From Toxonevra muliebris (lineage: Eukaryota > Arthropoda > Insecta > Diptera > Pallopteridae), in contig OY829329.1 of assembly GCA_963691655.1 (NCBI GenBank), positions 14,398,708-14,462,707 on the forward strand: a stretch of 64,000 bases of DNA. Direction: 5' to 3'. The notes under the pieces are model-generated. The model was not told the DNA's origin and searched no databases. It saw nothing but the letters and a program-made list of their open reading frames with translations. A program made the translations under genes and the position numbers. Positions 36,895 to 49,752 of the stretch are shown piece after piece; positions within the stretch are counted from its first letter, which is position 1; each line of letters opens with the position of its first letter.

Positions 36895-37560
36895 TCTTAA
36901 AGTGCCAAGCTGACTTGCTTCTTGACCTTAGTCAGCTGGCTTGTCTCTAGACCTTAGTTAGCTTCGTTGTCTCTTAACCTTTTTAGCTGACTTTCTACCT
37001 GACCTTACCCAACTGGCTTGCTTTCTATCCTTAGTCAGATGGTTTGTATCCTAATTTAAATCATTTGACTTTCATCTTAGCTTTAGTCAGATGACTTGTC
37101 TGATGATCTAAGTCAGATTGCTTTTCACTTGTTATTAGTCAGATGACTTGTCATATGATTTGTCACTCGAAATTAGTCAGATGACTTCTCAGAAGACTAG
37201 TCAGAAGGCTTGTCATATGGCTTGTCAGAAGACTTATCAGATGACTTGTCAGATGATATGCCAGATGATTTGTCAGATGATTTGCCAGATGACTTGTCAG
37301 ACGACTTGCCAGATGACTTGTCAGACGACTTGTCAGATGACTTGTCAGACGACTTGCCAGACGACTTGTCAGGCGACTGTCAGAAGACTTGTCAGACGAC
37401 TTGTCAGATGGCTAGTCAGATGACTTGTCAGATGGCTTGTTAGATGATTTGCCAGATGACTGGCAAGTCGTCTGACAGACTTGCCAGACGACTTGCCAGA
37501 CGACATGTCAGATGACTTATCACTTGACATTAGTCAGCTGATTTGTCATTTGATATTACA
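36895..37560. repeat. 12-bp GACTTGTCAGAT array with degenerate flank and an inverted segment
   Basis: From 36895 to about 37185 irregular TTAGTCAGATGACTTG words. From there to about 37510 a regular 12-bp unit GACTTGTCAGAT with variants GACTTGCCAGAC and GATTTGCCAGAT. At 37461-37474 one segment (TGGCAAGTCGTCTG) lies in the opposite orientation and can pair with 37485-37498. The 12-bp period keeps plus-strand frames open (37148-37443); these are repeat readings. Confidence 0.9.
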
Positions 37561-38270
37561 CGAAACTTCAGTCAAAAAAACTTGCAATTTCTTACTGAGT
37601 ATGTGATATCAATAAAATCTAAAAGCTTCCACTATCCACAGTGGTTTAAAGCTGATTTCATTGAATTTCTTCAAATTATGCGTAAATCATCAAATAAATA
37701 GAAACAAAAAAATTATAAGATTTATGTGTATGTGCATTAAAGAATGATGCATTTCCTGTTTTATAAAATGGCAACAAATTGCAAAGCAACCACAAAATTT
37801 AACAGAAAATCGCTACATAAGTATTTTATACAGCAATTGATAAACTCTTTTCTTTCTCATATGAATGAAATAAACAAGAAATTAAGCAAAATAAACAAAA
37901 ACAAAATCAACTAGAAAGCTCGAATCTCTGTACTGTACAGTTCAGAGGTTCAGAGTTTAAAAAGTGCTTATGCCAACAATAATTTGGTAGAAGAAATTAA
38001 TATTAGAGTACGATGTACGATGCGTATTTTGTTGATACATTAAAGAAGCATCTTCATATTTCCCTCCCTCTCTACCCCTTTCCCCATTCAGAATCTCCTC
38101 TACCTTTTCGTTATGATGTGATCTGAACATCATCATCATAGTCGTTTTGTAAAATATACGCAAAATACATTTAGCACTCATGCGAAAATAAAGCTGCACC
38201 AGCAAAAATTAGACGATTCATTCAAAATATTTTTAGCCAGTCCATTAAACAGTTGTCAATGCAACGAAGA
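37561..38270. other. AT-rich stretch, no gene seen
   Basis: Unique-looking. The minus-strand open frame 37957-38205 has no recognised motif. Confidence 0.45.
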
Positions 38271-38670
38271 AATTATATGTGTGTGTGTGTGTGTGTAAAC
38301 GTTGTGAACATTTATGCTGCTATTTCGTGTATGTGTGTGTATATATGTGAGTAATACCAGAGAGAACATTAGTAAAGATATAGAATTTCTGTGTGTGTGT
38401 ATGCGTGAGTGTTTGTGGTTAAAATGAAAATATAATTTTGCCTGCATTTCAACTCACACATACATACATACAAACAAACAAATACTTGTACTTGTGCTTA
38501 TACTTATTCCATATTCATATATAAGTAAATAAATATGAGTTGAGAGAATATGATTGAGAGAGAGTGTGAGTAAGATAGAGTGTGAGGTAGAGAGAGTATA
38601 AGTTAAAGAGAGTGTGAGTGAGAGAGAGTGTGAGTGATTGAGATTATGAGTGAGGGAGAATATGAACGTT
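38271..38670. repeat. GT and GAGTGT microsatellite cluster
   Basis: GT tracts at about 38279-38297 and 38327-38341, a third at 38390-38400, then GAGAGAGTGTGAGTGAG-type sequence from about 38550 to 38660. Confidence 0.8.
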
Positions 38671-39599
38671 TAAATAAACTGCAAATAAATGTCTGAGTTA
38701 GCAGAAAATGTATTGGGAATTGTGATTACAAACATTCATTCCATTCCCATTCATTCTTTCATTTAGTATATTCGTTCATTTCATTTTATTCATTCATTCA
38801 TTCATAATGACAACTTGCTTGAAAAACTTTGGGGAAATTTTATGGTAAATAATAATTTTCTGATGAAGCCGATTGTTGATTACATTAAAAGATATTTTAC
38901 GTATGTATGTATGTATTCATTTTTATGTCATGCATATAGTGCAATTAAAAAACTTGTATACAGTAATCAAAATATAAACAAGTAAAAATATTTTATCAAG
39001 CTGCAATTTATTTTATGCAATCAAAAAGAATATCAGGATTTACACTAGTGACATGACGTAGTCAGCACACAAGACTAAGATTAGGAGACGAGTCAGCTGA
39101 TTAAAATTAATATTACGATACTAGATAACTTATAAAAGTCAGGCTTCAAGTTGGATTAGGCCATGAGAGAAATCAGTTTACTAAGGTTTGGAAGCAAGTC
39201 AACTATCTGAGGGCGGAGGAAAGGACCGACAATATCTGACAAGTATATCAGAGCCATTTTTACTTTCTGGATTCTTTTTGTATCACGTTTCCTTGAAATA
39301 AATATGGCAAACATTTTTTGTTTGAAAAATCGAAAACTATGATCCAAAATCTTTATTGTCATAAATTTTTAGAAAGACATTTTTTTTTTATTTTTTACAG
39401 AAGAAGCAAAAAAAACTTTCTAAACTTCAAAACATATTACTTTAAATAAATGTAGCAGTTGCAGTTTTAAAAAAAAGCAAAGTTGACCAGTACAGTACTT
39501 TGTCAAGTCAAATTTGAGTAAACAAAATTTGGAATTTACTAGGAATAGCCCAACAATTAGGAAACATTTATTAACAAATATTTTTTTTTTTTTTGTAAA
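38671..39599. other. AT-rich stretch, no gene seen
   Basis: Includes a short ATTC-rich patch at 38735-38805 reminiscent of the heptamer at 29.5 kb, and a GTAT run near 38901. No gene recognised. Confidence 0.45.
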
Positions 39600-40420
39600 T
39601 TATTTTAAAAAAATGTACCGAAAACTTGGATAAAATGTGCCTAAAATGTACCTAAAATGTTCCAAAAATGTACCCTAAAAGTACTTGAAATGTACCTAAA
39701 ATGTACCAAAAGCGTACCAAAAATGTGCTTAAAATGTACCGAAAATTTGGATAAAATGTGCCTAAAATGTACCAAAAATGTATTTAAAATTACCTAAAAT
39801 GTACCAAAAATGTGCCTAAAATGTACCTAAAATGTTCCCAAAATGTACCCTAAAAGTACTTGAAATGTACCTAAAATGTACCAAAAGTTTACCAAAATTG
39901 TTCCTAAAATGTACCGAAAATTTGGATAAAATGTGGCTAAAATGTACCAAAAAAGTATTTAAAATTACCTAAAATGTTCCAAAAATGTACCCTAAAAGTA
40001 CTTGAAATGTACTTAAAATGTACCAAAAGCTTACCAAAAATGTGCTTAAAATGTACCGAAAATTTGGATAAAATGTGCCTAAAATGTACCAAAAAAATAT
40101 TTAAAATTACCTAAAATGTACCCAAAATGTTCCTAAAATGTACCTAAAATGTTCCAAAAATGTACCCTAAAAGTACTTGAAATGTGCCTAAAATGTACCA
40201 AAAGTTTACCAAAAATGTGCCTAAAATGTACCTCAAATGTACCGAAAATTTGGATAAAATGTGGCTAAAATGTACCAAAAAAGTATTTAAAATTACCTAA
40301 AATGTACCTAAAATGTTCCAAAAATTTACCCTAAAAGTACTTGAAATGTACCTAAAGTGTACCAAAAGTTTCCCAAAAATGTGCCTAAAATGTACCTATT
40401 GTACCTAATGTTTGTATCTT
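39600..40420. repeat. 11-bp array (CTAAAATGTAC)n with higher-order blocks
   Basis: Units CTAAAATGTAC, CAAAAATGTAC and CCTAAAAGTACTTG follow one another. The marker TTGGATAAAATGT appears at about 39626, 39747, 39922, 40064 and 40250, so blocks of 121, 175, 142 and 186 bp recur, each close to a multiple of 11. Confidence 0.9.
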
Positions 40421-40439
40421 GCAGTTTAAAAAAGTCGGA

Positions 40440-40800
40440 AAAAGGTACAAGTGTACCTACTTTTCCACCACTGCGATTCACAGTGTTCAATATTTGAGCA
40501 CGCAAACTGTTAATTACACCAACTATGTGTTGGAGAGAGGGAGAGCCTCTCTTTTAAATTTACTTACTCTCCACAGACACAAATTTGTTTTTTTATATAC
40601 ACATACATATGCACAATCGGAATCAGGGATTATTCATATGAACGTTTGGGGATCGGGGACTTATGCTTTCTCAGTTTCATCACACAGTCTCTTTTAAATC
40701 TACTTACTCTCCACACATACATTCTTCTTTGGTTTTTATGTACACACACAAGTGCAGACATTAATGTGTACTCACGACAATGCCAATTCCGCTCATTTTT
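40440..40800. repeat. Dispersed repeat carrying the AAATTTACTTACTCTCCAC motif (two copies)
   Basis: CTCTCTTTTAAATTTACTTA (from 40547) and TCTCTTTTAAATCTACTTAC (from 40688) are both followed by CTCTCCACA and a microsatellite-like CATA segment, 140 bp apart. Between them GATCGGGGA and CATATGAACG resemble parts of the elements at 49.5 and 54.2 kb. The same motif occurs twice at 61.36-61.55 kb. Confidence 0.6.
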
Positions 40801-42179
40801 TTTGTAACTTGTACCCATCGCTTTGATCTTGCCACTTTACGCTAAGTTCAACATTCACTAACGAAACTTTTTTTTTCGCTTAATGTTCTGAAAGCAAACG
40901 CATTTTCTGCAAAAGCTATAAATATTTATTTTGTTTATTTTGTAATATATCAGACCTCATTGGCAGATTGGAGATTCTGCGCTCACACAGACACAAGTGC
41001 ACTTTATCATCCATGTAGTAAATTGACTATAAAAAAGAAAGAAAATATTGTTTGGTATAACCTATTACAACGGATATTCGCCTGGTGGATGTAATATTGC
41101 ATATATGCATATAAACTAGAGACACCATTCATTGGAATTGGCAGATTCTATTGTTTCCTACAGTACTGAATATCGACTCGTATACTCATGCATACATATG
41201 TATGTAAATGTGTCTGTGTGTGTTTATGCATTGGAAGCTATATGTATATGTTGATGTGAGTGTGAGCAAGTACATGTTGTCTGACATGCTCTCTTTTTTT
41301 GTTGTTGTTTTATTTATAGTAACAAAAGATCTTTTATGGCATGTGAAGGCTGAATATGCCATAAATTGCCATAGCCTTTAATAATTTTTTTATTCATTCA
41401 TTCTTGTAAGGGAGAAAAAGGGCGAGTACTTCACCTCTTCCATATTTTTATAATAAAATTAACTTGTTAAAAAATATATTTTGATTTAATCAAATTTCTT
41501 TTCTAACTTTTCTAGCAAATAACAACATGAGTGAGTTCAAATAGTTATGAAGTACTCGTATCAAAACTTTTTATATTTAAAGTTTTGTATTCTTTTTTTT
41601 TATGTATAATTTTTCTATCCAATAAAGTTTAATTTTCCATAAATATTTTTGCTGCTCTACTTCCTTTTACGTTTATCAATTTTTTTTTTATTTTTTCTTT
41701 TGTATTTTTTTAATATTTCAAACAACAAAAACTGCAATAAAACAAAATTAAAACGTCCATGAAATGCAAACAAAGCAAAATAGCCTTTTAAGCGTTTTCT
41801 ATGAATTATGTAAAAATACACACAAGTGCTTTTAATGGGCAATGGGCAATAAAAATCAGCAGCAGCAGCAGCAGCAACGCTATGGAATAGCAACAGCTGC
41901 CACTGCCACTGCTACTTTTATACATTATTTGTTATCGTTCGTAAATAAAATTTTGCTAAAAAAAAATTGCATTAAATTTAAATTTAATTTGATTTTCGAT
42001 TTTTTATTTACTTACCAGCAACCAAAAAAAAATATTGAACTTTGTTCATGAAGGTAATTGTCAAAATATTGAGTAAATTGAAATATTGAAGTGTTTTTTT
42101 TTTCATGGAAGATTTATGTATGTAATTACTGTATGTGTGAAGTGAAAACACTTTGATTAAGGTGACCAGATACCCAGAA
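40801..42179. other. AT-rich stretch with a CAG run, no gene seen
   Basis: GT-rich sequence near 41210. (CAG)n at about 41859-41875 inside a short open frame with no further coding signs. T- and A-runs around 41580-41700. Confidence 0.5.
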
Positions 42180-42305
42180 ATGGGAAAAAAGAAAATGTGA
42201 AAGGGGGAAAGAGACAGAAACGGAAAAAGTGGATAATGTGAAAACAAAAGAGAAAAGAAATAAGGAAAGAAAAAGAGGGGAAGAGAGAGAGAGGGGGAGA
42301 AAAAG

Positions 42306-42500
42306 AAAGGAAAGGAAAGGAAAGGAAAGGAAAGGAAAGGAAAGGAAAGGAAAGGAAAGGAAAGGAAAGGAAAGGAAAGGAAAGGAAAGGAAAGGAAAGG
42401 AAAGGAAAGGAAAGGAAAGGAAAGGAAAGGAAAGGAAAGGAAAGGAAAGGAAAGGAAAGGAAAGGAAAGGAAAGGAAAGGAAAGGAAAGGAAAGGAAAGG
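42306..42500. repeat. (AAAGG)39 pentanucleotide array
   Basis: Thirty-nine perfect copies of AAAGG with no interruption seen, inside the polypurine tract. Confidence 0.98.
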
Positions 42501-42561
42501 ATCAAAATCAAAAATGAAAAGAGTGCGAAACAAAAAAAAACTGTAGTAAAAAGAGAATGAC

Positions 42562-42580
42562 GGGGGGGGGGGGGAGGGGC
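42562..42580 (+). other. G-run (candidate G-quadruplex)
   Basis: An uninterrupted G-run of about a dozen bases followed by AGGGGCC. Could form a G-quadruplex and is also a likely site of sequencing length error. Confidence 0.6.
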
Positions 42581-43430
42581 CTGAGAAAGAAAATAGAAAA
42601 GGGAGAGAATGAACTGAAAAGAGTTAAAAAAATGTATGGAAAGATAGAAAATGAGAAGATGTAGAGAGAAACAAAGTAAAACGAGGGAGGAAGAAATAAA
42701 GGTGAGAGGGGGAGAAGAGGAAAGAGGTGGGAAGCAGGGAAAGTGAAGAAAGAGAATGAAGCGATAATAAAATAAGGGGGAGAGAGGGAGGAAAGAGATG
42801 AGACAAACATAGGGGGGAACGAGTGAAGGGAAACATAAGTAAGGAAAAAAGTAAAGAGGGAAGGAAGGGAAAGGAGAGACAAACAGAGAAATAAAAGAAA
42901 TGAGAGGGAGAATGAGGCAGAAGAGAGAATGAAGCATGAGAGGAATTGAGGGGAAAGCGGAGCTAAATAGTTAGAGAAAGGAGAAAAGGATATTAATGCA
43001 GGAGGGAAATAAAGAAATGGGGGTAGAGAAACCGGCAGGAGAAACAGATGAGAGAAACATAAAAAGGAAGGAAAGAAAGCGAAGGAGCAGAAAAATAATG
43101 GAGGAGAATACAAGAATATAAACACAGAGAAAAAGATAAAAACGGCAGAAGGGCGAGAGGGTAAAAAGGAACAGAAAAAAGGGTTTGGAAATTACTTCCA
43201 TTGACTTGGATGAGATGTTAGCTTTGATCAGATTGTGTGGTAAAACTAAACCAATGCAATCACAAACCATTGGAAAACAAACAACTGAAATGAAAGATGA
43301 GAATGAAACAGACAAAGGATAAATGGAAATAGTAGAAAATGGTCTGGGAGGGCGAGGAGAAGAGGGTAGGGGAGAGAAGGAGAGAGAAGATAGCGGATAT
43401 AATGAAAGTTGACCAAGTTAAAACGCATAA

Positions 43431-44465
43431 TTTTCCTAAGCAAGTGATTCCCAATTAATTCATACTTGCTTTTATTCATTCTCTAAAGGAATCGCTCTTG
43501 AAAAAAAATTTGGGAATATTCTAGAATGCTCCAAATCATTTATTACTGAAGCTTATTTTTATGGGTGTACTAGTGGAATGTAGGGGAGGAGAGGAGAAGA
43601 AAGAAGAACATACTGTTTCGTGCTTGCGCCATAAATCGAACAAATTCAAGAGATACTTGACATTTTCTCAATAGGACGAAAGGGTTTAGTCTAGTAAAAA
43701 TTTTAACTGTGTTAAAAAAAAAATATTTATTGCCTATCCTTTTTTTTATTTCAAAATGATATTTATAAGTCTTAAAACTAACTGCAGTGCTAAAAAAAAA
43801 TTGTGTAAAAAATTTTCTTTGGGATTATTTGATAACCCAAAAATTCCCGCAGTTCTGAAATACCATATCAAATCTTTTGCACCACCTTGTATTAAAGCAG
43901 AATTCACAATTTGCATTTGCACAGTGATTTTGATTTTTTTTTTTTTTTGCCATATACTTTTTCTTATACATCTTCCACAAGTTATTGCCGTTTTATTTAT
44001 GTGTTTTTCTAAAAATTTCCATTGCCATCATTTGTAAAATTACCATAGCCTCGACCGCCTCTACAATTGTCAAACAGAATGGAACATTTAATAGTAGTTG
44101 TTGTTGTTGCAAACATGACAATTGCAACACCATTTTAGTTGACTACAGACAAGACAAATTATATGCATGTTGAATGGTTGTTCTATTTTTTTTTTTTTTT
44201 TTTTGTGGTAGAAAATTTGTCAAGAGATAGATGCAAATGTTTTTATTTTCCATTTTTAAATAATTTTATTTTATTTTATTGTAAAAGAAAAATAAATATT
44301 TATGGAATTGTTGTGAAATTACATTTTGGGTATTGAGACTTCCAATTCTGAATCCATAACAGTAGAGAGCAGCAACTCTTTGCTCATTACATTTATTCAA
44401 TATACATACTTGTGCTCACCAATACACTTGCATATCTTCTCAACACTCATTAATCTCTTTTACTT
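43431..44465. other. AT-rich stretch, no gene seen
   Basis: Open frames 43756-44336 are overlapping, T-run-containing and unrecognised. Poly-T runs at about 43935 and 44187. Confidence 0.5.
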
Positions 44466-44470
44466 TCCTT

Positions 44471-44562
44471 CTCTCTCTCTCTCTCTCTCATTGCTCAACC
44501 GTGAATGGCCCAGTTGGATTTATTTTTCGTATGAGAGAGAGAGAGAGCGTGAGAGAGAGCAA
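44471..44562. repeat. CT...GA tracts that can pair as a hairpin
   Basis: A CT run (about 44471-44490) and a GAGA run (about 44535-44562) lie 45 bp apart in complementary orientation. Both are GAGA-factor-like sequences. Confidence 0.7.
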
Positions 44563-45599
44563 GGCAGAGAGGACTTCAACACCAACACATTTATATATCA
44601 GTATGTGGGTATAAGCTGACATGAGTTAAACGCTTTCGCTCTTTATTCAAACCAAACCAGACAGTTGCTTTATATTGTTTTTTTTCGTTATGATGAATAA
44701 TGCAAATCGATTAACTTCATTTTTTAATACTTTTTTTTTGTGGGAATTTAAGGGATAGACGGGAAAAATCTTAAAATGATTTTTTTTTAAACTAAAGTTC
44801 CGCAGAGCCTGAATTCAATTCTTAGTAAAGCAACTAACTTCCTAAATTCGGCATTTTCTATATATATTTAATACATTTACTTTTAAATTATTTTCTTGAA
44901 TTGCATTTCTCTCATTGACAAAAAATTTACTTTCTTGAATTTCTTATTACATTTTGTTCACAACGATGTACTACTGCATAGAAAATTTAAATGTTCAAAA
45001 TGAAAAACTGCAATTCGGCATGGAGAGTTCATGATAAATTTCTTAAAAGTTTTTAAATGGAAATTTTTCCAGTAGAAAAGTCTTTCTTGCTGCAAAAATT
45101 CAACGTAATGACATTTAACGAGCAATTGCAAGAAAAAAAATGATAAAAAAACCAAGACGAAATGGTGAAAATAATCGATTGGTTTTTAAGTTTTTTGGTC
45201 ACAAAATTCACTCACACAGAGTTGCACAACTCTAAACTTTGATTAATAACTTTCTATTAATTTTCTGTGAATTTTCTTTTCTAGTTTTGTAAGTAGTTGA
45301 TAAGAATTTAAGGAAGTTTTGAATGCAAGTAAAGGAAAAATTACCACAAAAACTTAAATACTTTATACTTTAAATATTTGTTGAAGAATTAAGCATCAAC
45401 GCTTCTTCCTTTGCCATATGAATAATTATTTTTCAGAGTCAAATAGTTCCGCTTAATTGCAATTTCCGTTTAATTGCGTTACAAATTTTATATTTTTAAT
45501 ACAAAAGCTACTCAAATTTTTCAGTAGTTAAGTGGTTCTTAATTGAATCATGAATTGTACATTTTCATCGACACAATTAAGCGAAAAAACTTTGAACTA
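44563..45599. other. AT-rich stretch, no gene seen
   Basis: No repeat order or known domain seen. The minus-strand frame 44958-45155 is unrecognised. Confidence 0.45.
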
Positions 45600-47750
45600 A
45601 ATGAAGAGAATTCGAATAGGTTCCAATCGAATATCAACAAAATATTCGTCTGATTCAATTGAAGGCCGCTTGAACAGAACTTTGGTTAAGAGAACTGAAC
45701 TCAAGTCTTGGCTTGTCAAAAATACATAGAAAATTTCCAATTGAATTAATTGAATTTCGAATGGTCAGGCGAGTATGAACAGAATGTTTGGCTGCTTTAA
45801 GCAAACTGAATCCGAGATTGAGGCAACCGAATATGAACAGAAATTGCGACTTTTTTTTCGAAAATTTTTCAATCGCAATTCGTGTACAAATATAACACGC
45901 ACAACATAAATGATTGCAATCGCTGGCTTTTCTACTTGATAAATGCTCCAGTAGTTTAGAAACCAAGAATAACAAATTTCGGCTAAGTGAACACAGCTTC
46001 CGATTTGAACAGAATTTCTGGCTGTTTTAATCGAATTTCGGATAGACGAACTAAGCTCGATACAATGTCAATTGAATATTAATGGAATGTTTGGCTGTTT
46101 TAACCAAACTTCAGTTAAGCGAACAGAAATCGAGACATTATGCTAAATCAAATTTGAATTTCATGTTCGGCTGCTTCAACCGGCTGCACAATCTAAACTT
46201 TAGAGAAGTGGACGTTCGACTAATTGGACTGAACTTTTTGTGAACATAATTTGAGACTGAAACTAAGGAATATGAACAGAACTTTCGGTTGCTCAAATCG
46301 AACTTCCGCTAAGTGAACAGAATTCAAAGCTACGCAAATGGAAAATTATGAAAAAATGTTCACCCGGTTGAACCGAACTTTGGCTAAGCAAACAGAGTTT
46401 GAGACTGACCTAATGAAATATGAACAGAACTTTCAGTTGCTCTAACTGAACCTTCGTTAAACGAACGGAGCTCGAATTTGAGACTATTCCAATGGAGTAT
46501 GAAGAGAATTTTCGGTTGCTCTAACCAAAATTTCGGTTAACGAACGGAATTCGAAGCTACGTGAATGGAAAATGAACAGAACGTTCGCCTGGTTGAACCG
46601 AACTTTAGTTAAGTGAACAGAATTTGAGACTGTCCCAATGGAAAATGAACAGAACTTTCGGTTCCTCTAACTGAACTTTTGCTAACTAACGGAATTCGAG
46701 GCTACGCAAATGGAAAACGAACAAAACGTTCGCCTGGTTGAACCGAACTTTGGCCAAGTGAACAGAATTTGAGACTATTCCAATGGAATATGAACAGAAT
46801 TTTCGGTTGCTCTAACCGAATTTTCGTTAAACGAACTGAGCTCGAAGCTACGTAAATGGAAAATGAAAAAACGTTCTTCCCGTTGAACCGAAATTTAGCT
46901 AAGTGCGCAGAATTCGAGACTGACCCAATGGAATATGAACAGAATTTTCGGTTGCTCTAACCGAATTTTCGTTAAACGAACTGAGCTCGAAGCTACGTGA
47001 ATGGAAAATGAACAAAACGTTCGCCTAGCTGAACCGAACTTTAGTTAAGTGAACAGAATTTGAGACTGACCCAATGGAATATGAACAGAATTTTCGGTTG
47101 CTCTAACCGAACTTTCGCTAACTAACGGAATTCGATGCTATATGAATGAAAAATGAACGAAGCAACGTAAATTGAAATTTACAAAACGTTCGGGCGGGTG
47201 AACCGAACGAAACTTTGGCTAAGTAAACAGAATTTGAGACTGGCCCAATGAAATATGAAGAGAATTTTCGGTTGCTTTAACAAATCATTGACCAAGCGAA
47301 CTTAACTCGAAGATGTGTTAATCGAATATGGTCAATAGAATTTGAAGCAGTATCAATCGATTATGAAAAAAGTTTTCGAAAGTCTTAACCGAATTTTGGC
47401 CAAGCAAATCGAACTCGAGGATCTGCCTGCAGAATTTTAGGCTGCTCTAACCTAACTTTAGCTAAGCGAATTGAGTTTAAGTGAGTGAGTCAATCGGGAA
47501 TGAACTTTAGCCAACCTGAAGCACGATTACTTCGACTTCGAGTACTATTATGACACGTTATAGCCCACGAAGGCTCTATTTCAATTTCTGGCGTGGTGCT
47601 GATAGAAAAAAGAGAGAAAATCATGCGAAATTCGCCGTACTTCAAACGGATGTGAACAGACTTATCAATTGAAGTTATCAAATACAACGACAATCGAATA
47701 TGAACCAAATTTTCAACAGCTTCAACAGAATTTTTCAAAGAGTTGAAACA
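45600..47750. repeat. Satellite of ~72-bp monomers in A-B dimers of 145-146 bp
   Basis: Monomer A contains TTCGGTTGCTCTAACCGAA, then GAACGGAGCTCGAAGCTACG. Monomer B contains ACGTTCGCCTGGTTGAACCG, then AAGTGAACAGAATTTGAGAC. The A anchor CGGTTGCTC lies at about 46286, 46434, 46513, 46659, 46804, 46949, 47095 and 47269: spacings 148, 79, 146, 145, 145, 146 and 174. The 79-bp step is an A-A junction. Both ends (45600-46250, 47290-47750) are decayed. TCGGTTGCTCTAACCGA has inverted symmetry. Confidence 0.9.
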
Positions 47751-49489
47751 ACTTAAATAAAATTCTGTCGGCCATATTTTACTTTAGGCAGCCCACATTT
47801 TATAGCTTTTCCGCTATCAATAACCCAAAAGTAATAAATACATTTTTATTGTAACTACAAAAAACTAAAAAAATAGCCTTCCCCCAACCCCCTCGACTCC
47901 ATGTCAAATGAAGCAGCAAACCCAAAAAAAAAAATAATAATAATGCTTAATAATAATTTCGTATGTTTTTTTTATATTTTATTTGAAATTAATACTACAT
48001 TGTGTGTTTAAGTATTTACTAAATTGATTAAATTGATAACCATCAAAACGGAATTCGCTTTTCACTTCAACAAAATCATTTATTACACTCATTTCCGCCG
48101 AACTAAATGTGTAATTTCTTTTATCAAATACGTATACAACACACACACACATCCATACTCACACGCCCACTTATGTACCTTTCCTTCGGTATACCTTCAA
48201 TAAATACAGATATACATACTTACTTACGTATGAATGCTTAAAGAAAAGAGCAACATGAAAATGGGGACAAAAAAAAAAGAAGAAAATTGTAAGTAAAACT
48301 TACTTGCTCAAGTGATTTCAAGCGAACACACTTGATTCTACTATACTCTTATAATAAATAGTACCTACTATGTATTTACTATATATTTACTATGTATTTA
48401 GTATGTCGGTGTGTATGAGAGTAGAAAGCAATAGTGTCTCTTTTGTAACAATCCGAGAATCCAAGCAGCCAGAGTCTAACCACGCGGTGTGTTATACCGC
48501 AGCCAACTTAAGTTGACTTGGCTTTCATCTCTTTTCTTGTGCTATTCGTGTTCTTACTCCTCCTTTTATTTTTTTTTTTTTTTTTTTTTTGTTGGTACTT
48601 GCCGTTGTAGTTAAGGTGAAAGGGAATCTTTTAATTTCCTGCGGTAAATCTACACTTAATAGTGATATAATTAAATTCATTATTTAAGTTTCTTTTTTCT
48701 TTGCTTTGCTTTCATGATTGCTTATGCTAGGTGTGTGTGTATTATTTGCGCTTACTGTATGCAGGTGAGAGAGAGAGAGAGTGTGGTGAGAGAGTGTATA
48801 TAGTGAGAGAGGTTAGTGAGTGAGTGTAGTTAATGTCAGTGTTGGTATTAGTGTGAGTGTTGTAGGTGGATACAGTGAGTGTCGGTTATTATGCACTCAA
48901 CTCTCAATGTCTATAGTTAAGTGATAATAAACATCAATCTACTGTGACTATTCCGTCTATTGCTGACAATGAATTTTTATTTTGTCTGCCTGTGTGTCTA
49001 ATGAGCTAAAGACAAATGCTTGTGTTTTTTGTTTTTTATAGTATTATGAATTTCTTCAATAAATTTTATATCTATTAGCAGACAAGCTGAAAATAAATAG
49101 AAAATTAATCGTATCAGAATAATTTGTTTGATGCAATTATGTTTATTTATGTTTTTGATATTATTGTAATGAAATCTGAGTTGAATAGATTGAAATATTC
49201 GTTCCATATTTCAGATTTCATTAAGAAATATCTACAGAAACTGAATATTGAAAATAAAAAACTAAAATGAGTACCTTCTGCACTCGTCACATGATGTACG
49301 CATTTTTGTTCGCTTTCGTTATAAATAAAATATATGAAATTTTCAACGGTAAGGGGAATTTTAACCCCAAAACGCATTCTTGCTAGTGTTTAGTATTACC
49401 CATTTCTGGTTTCAAACTATACTGGCAGATTCCCTGATTTTCTGATTTTTTTTTAATTTTATTGCTCTGTTCGCATGCGGTCTTTTACA
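47751..49489. other. AT-rich stretch with GA/GT tracts, no gene seen
   Basis: CA tract near 48140, long T-run at about 48568-48590, GAGAGAGAGA and GTGAGAGAG words at 48766-48850. Short minus-strand frames 48998-49377 are unrecognised. Confidence 0.5.
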
Positions 49490-49752
49490 GAGACAACTTA
49501 ATGTACTTGAAATAGAACTGAGAGATCCGATTTTTGGATCGAGCTTTTTTTTCATATAAACGTATGGGAATCGGCCACATACAAACAATTAGAGACGTTG
49601 ACGTCGGCTCACTCAGTTTCACCTCATATGCTCTAAAGAGAAAGCCATCTGAACATAGTTACTGTATCGTAGTTTAACTGATACTCTCTCTTTGCAAGAG
49701 AATGAGAAAAAAGAAAAAAGTGTGCGGAACTCGATTTGGGAATCCATAAGAC
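49490..49752. repeat. Dispersed foldback-related repeat
   Basis: Segments shared with other places: GGATCGAGCTTTTTTTTCAT near 49538 with CATATAAACGTATGGGAATC; AGAGACGTTGACGTCGGCTC near 49591, matched by AGAGACGTCGGCTCTCTCA near 54272; CTCGATTTGGGAATCCAT at the right end, matched by CTCGGTTGGGGAATCCAT at 27813-27830. No open frame. Confidence 0.55.

Larger units (their letters stand above)
42180..43430. repeat. 1.25-kb polypurine tract
   Basis: The plus strand is almost entirely A and G (GAGAGGGAGAAAGAGG-like) with few pyrimidines. The minus strand therefore shows long Phe/Leu/Ser/Pro open frames (42008-42937, 42508-43125), which are composition effects. Mirror-symmetric purine tracts of this kind can adopt triplex (H-DNA) structure. 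Confidence 0.9.

Noticed and set aside
41842..42051. Poly-Gln frame over the CAG run
   Set aside because: Only seven Gln codons, followed by Ile/Phe/Leu-rich low-complexity sequence and no known homology.
42008..43125. 309- and 205-codon minus-strand frames rich in Phe/Ser/Leu/Pro
   Set aside because: Pure composition effect of the polypurine tract; no domain and no homogeneous codon use.
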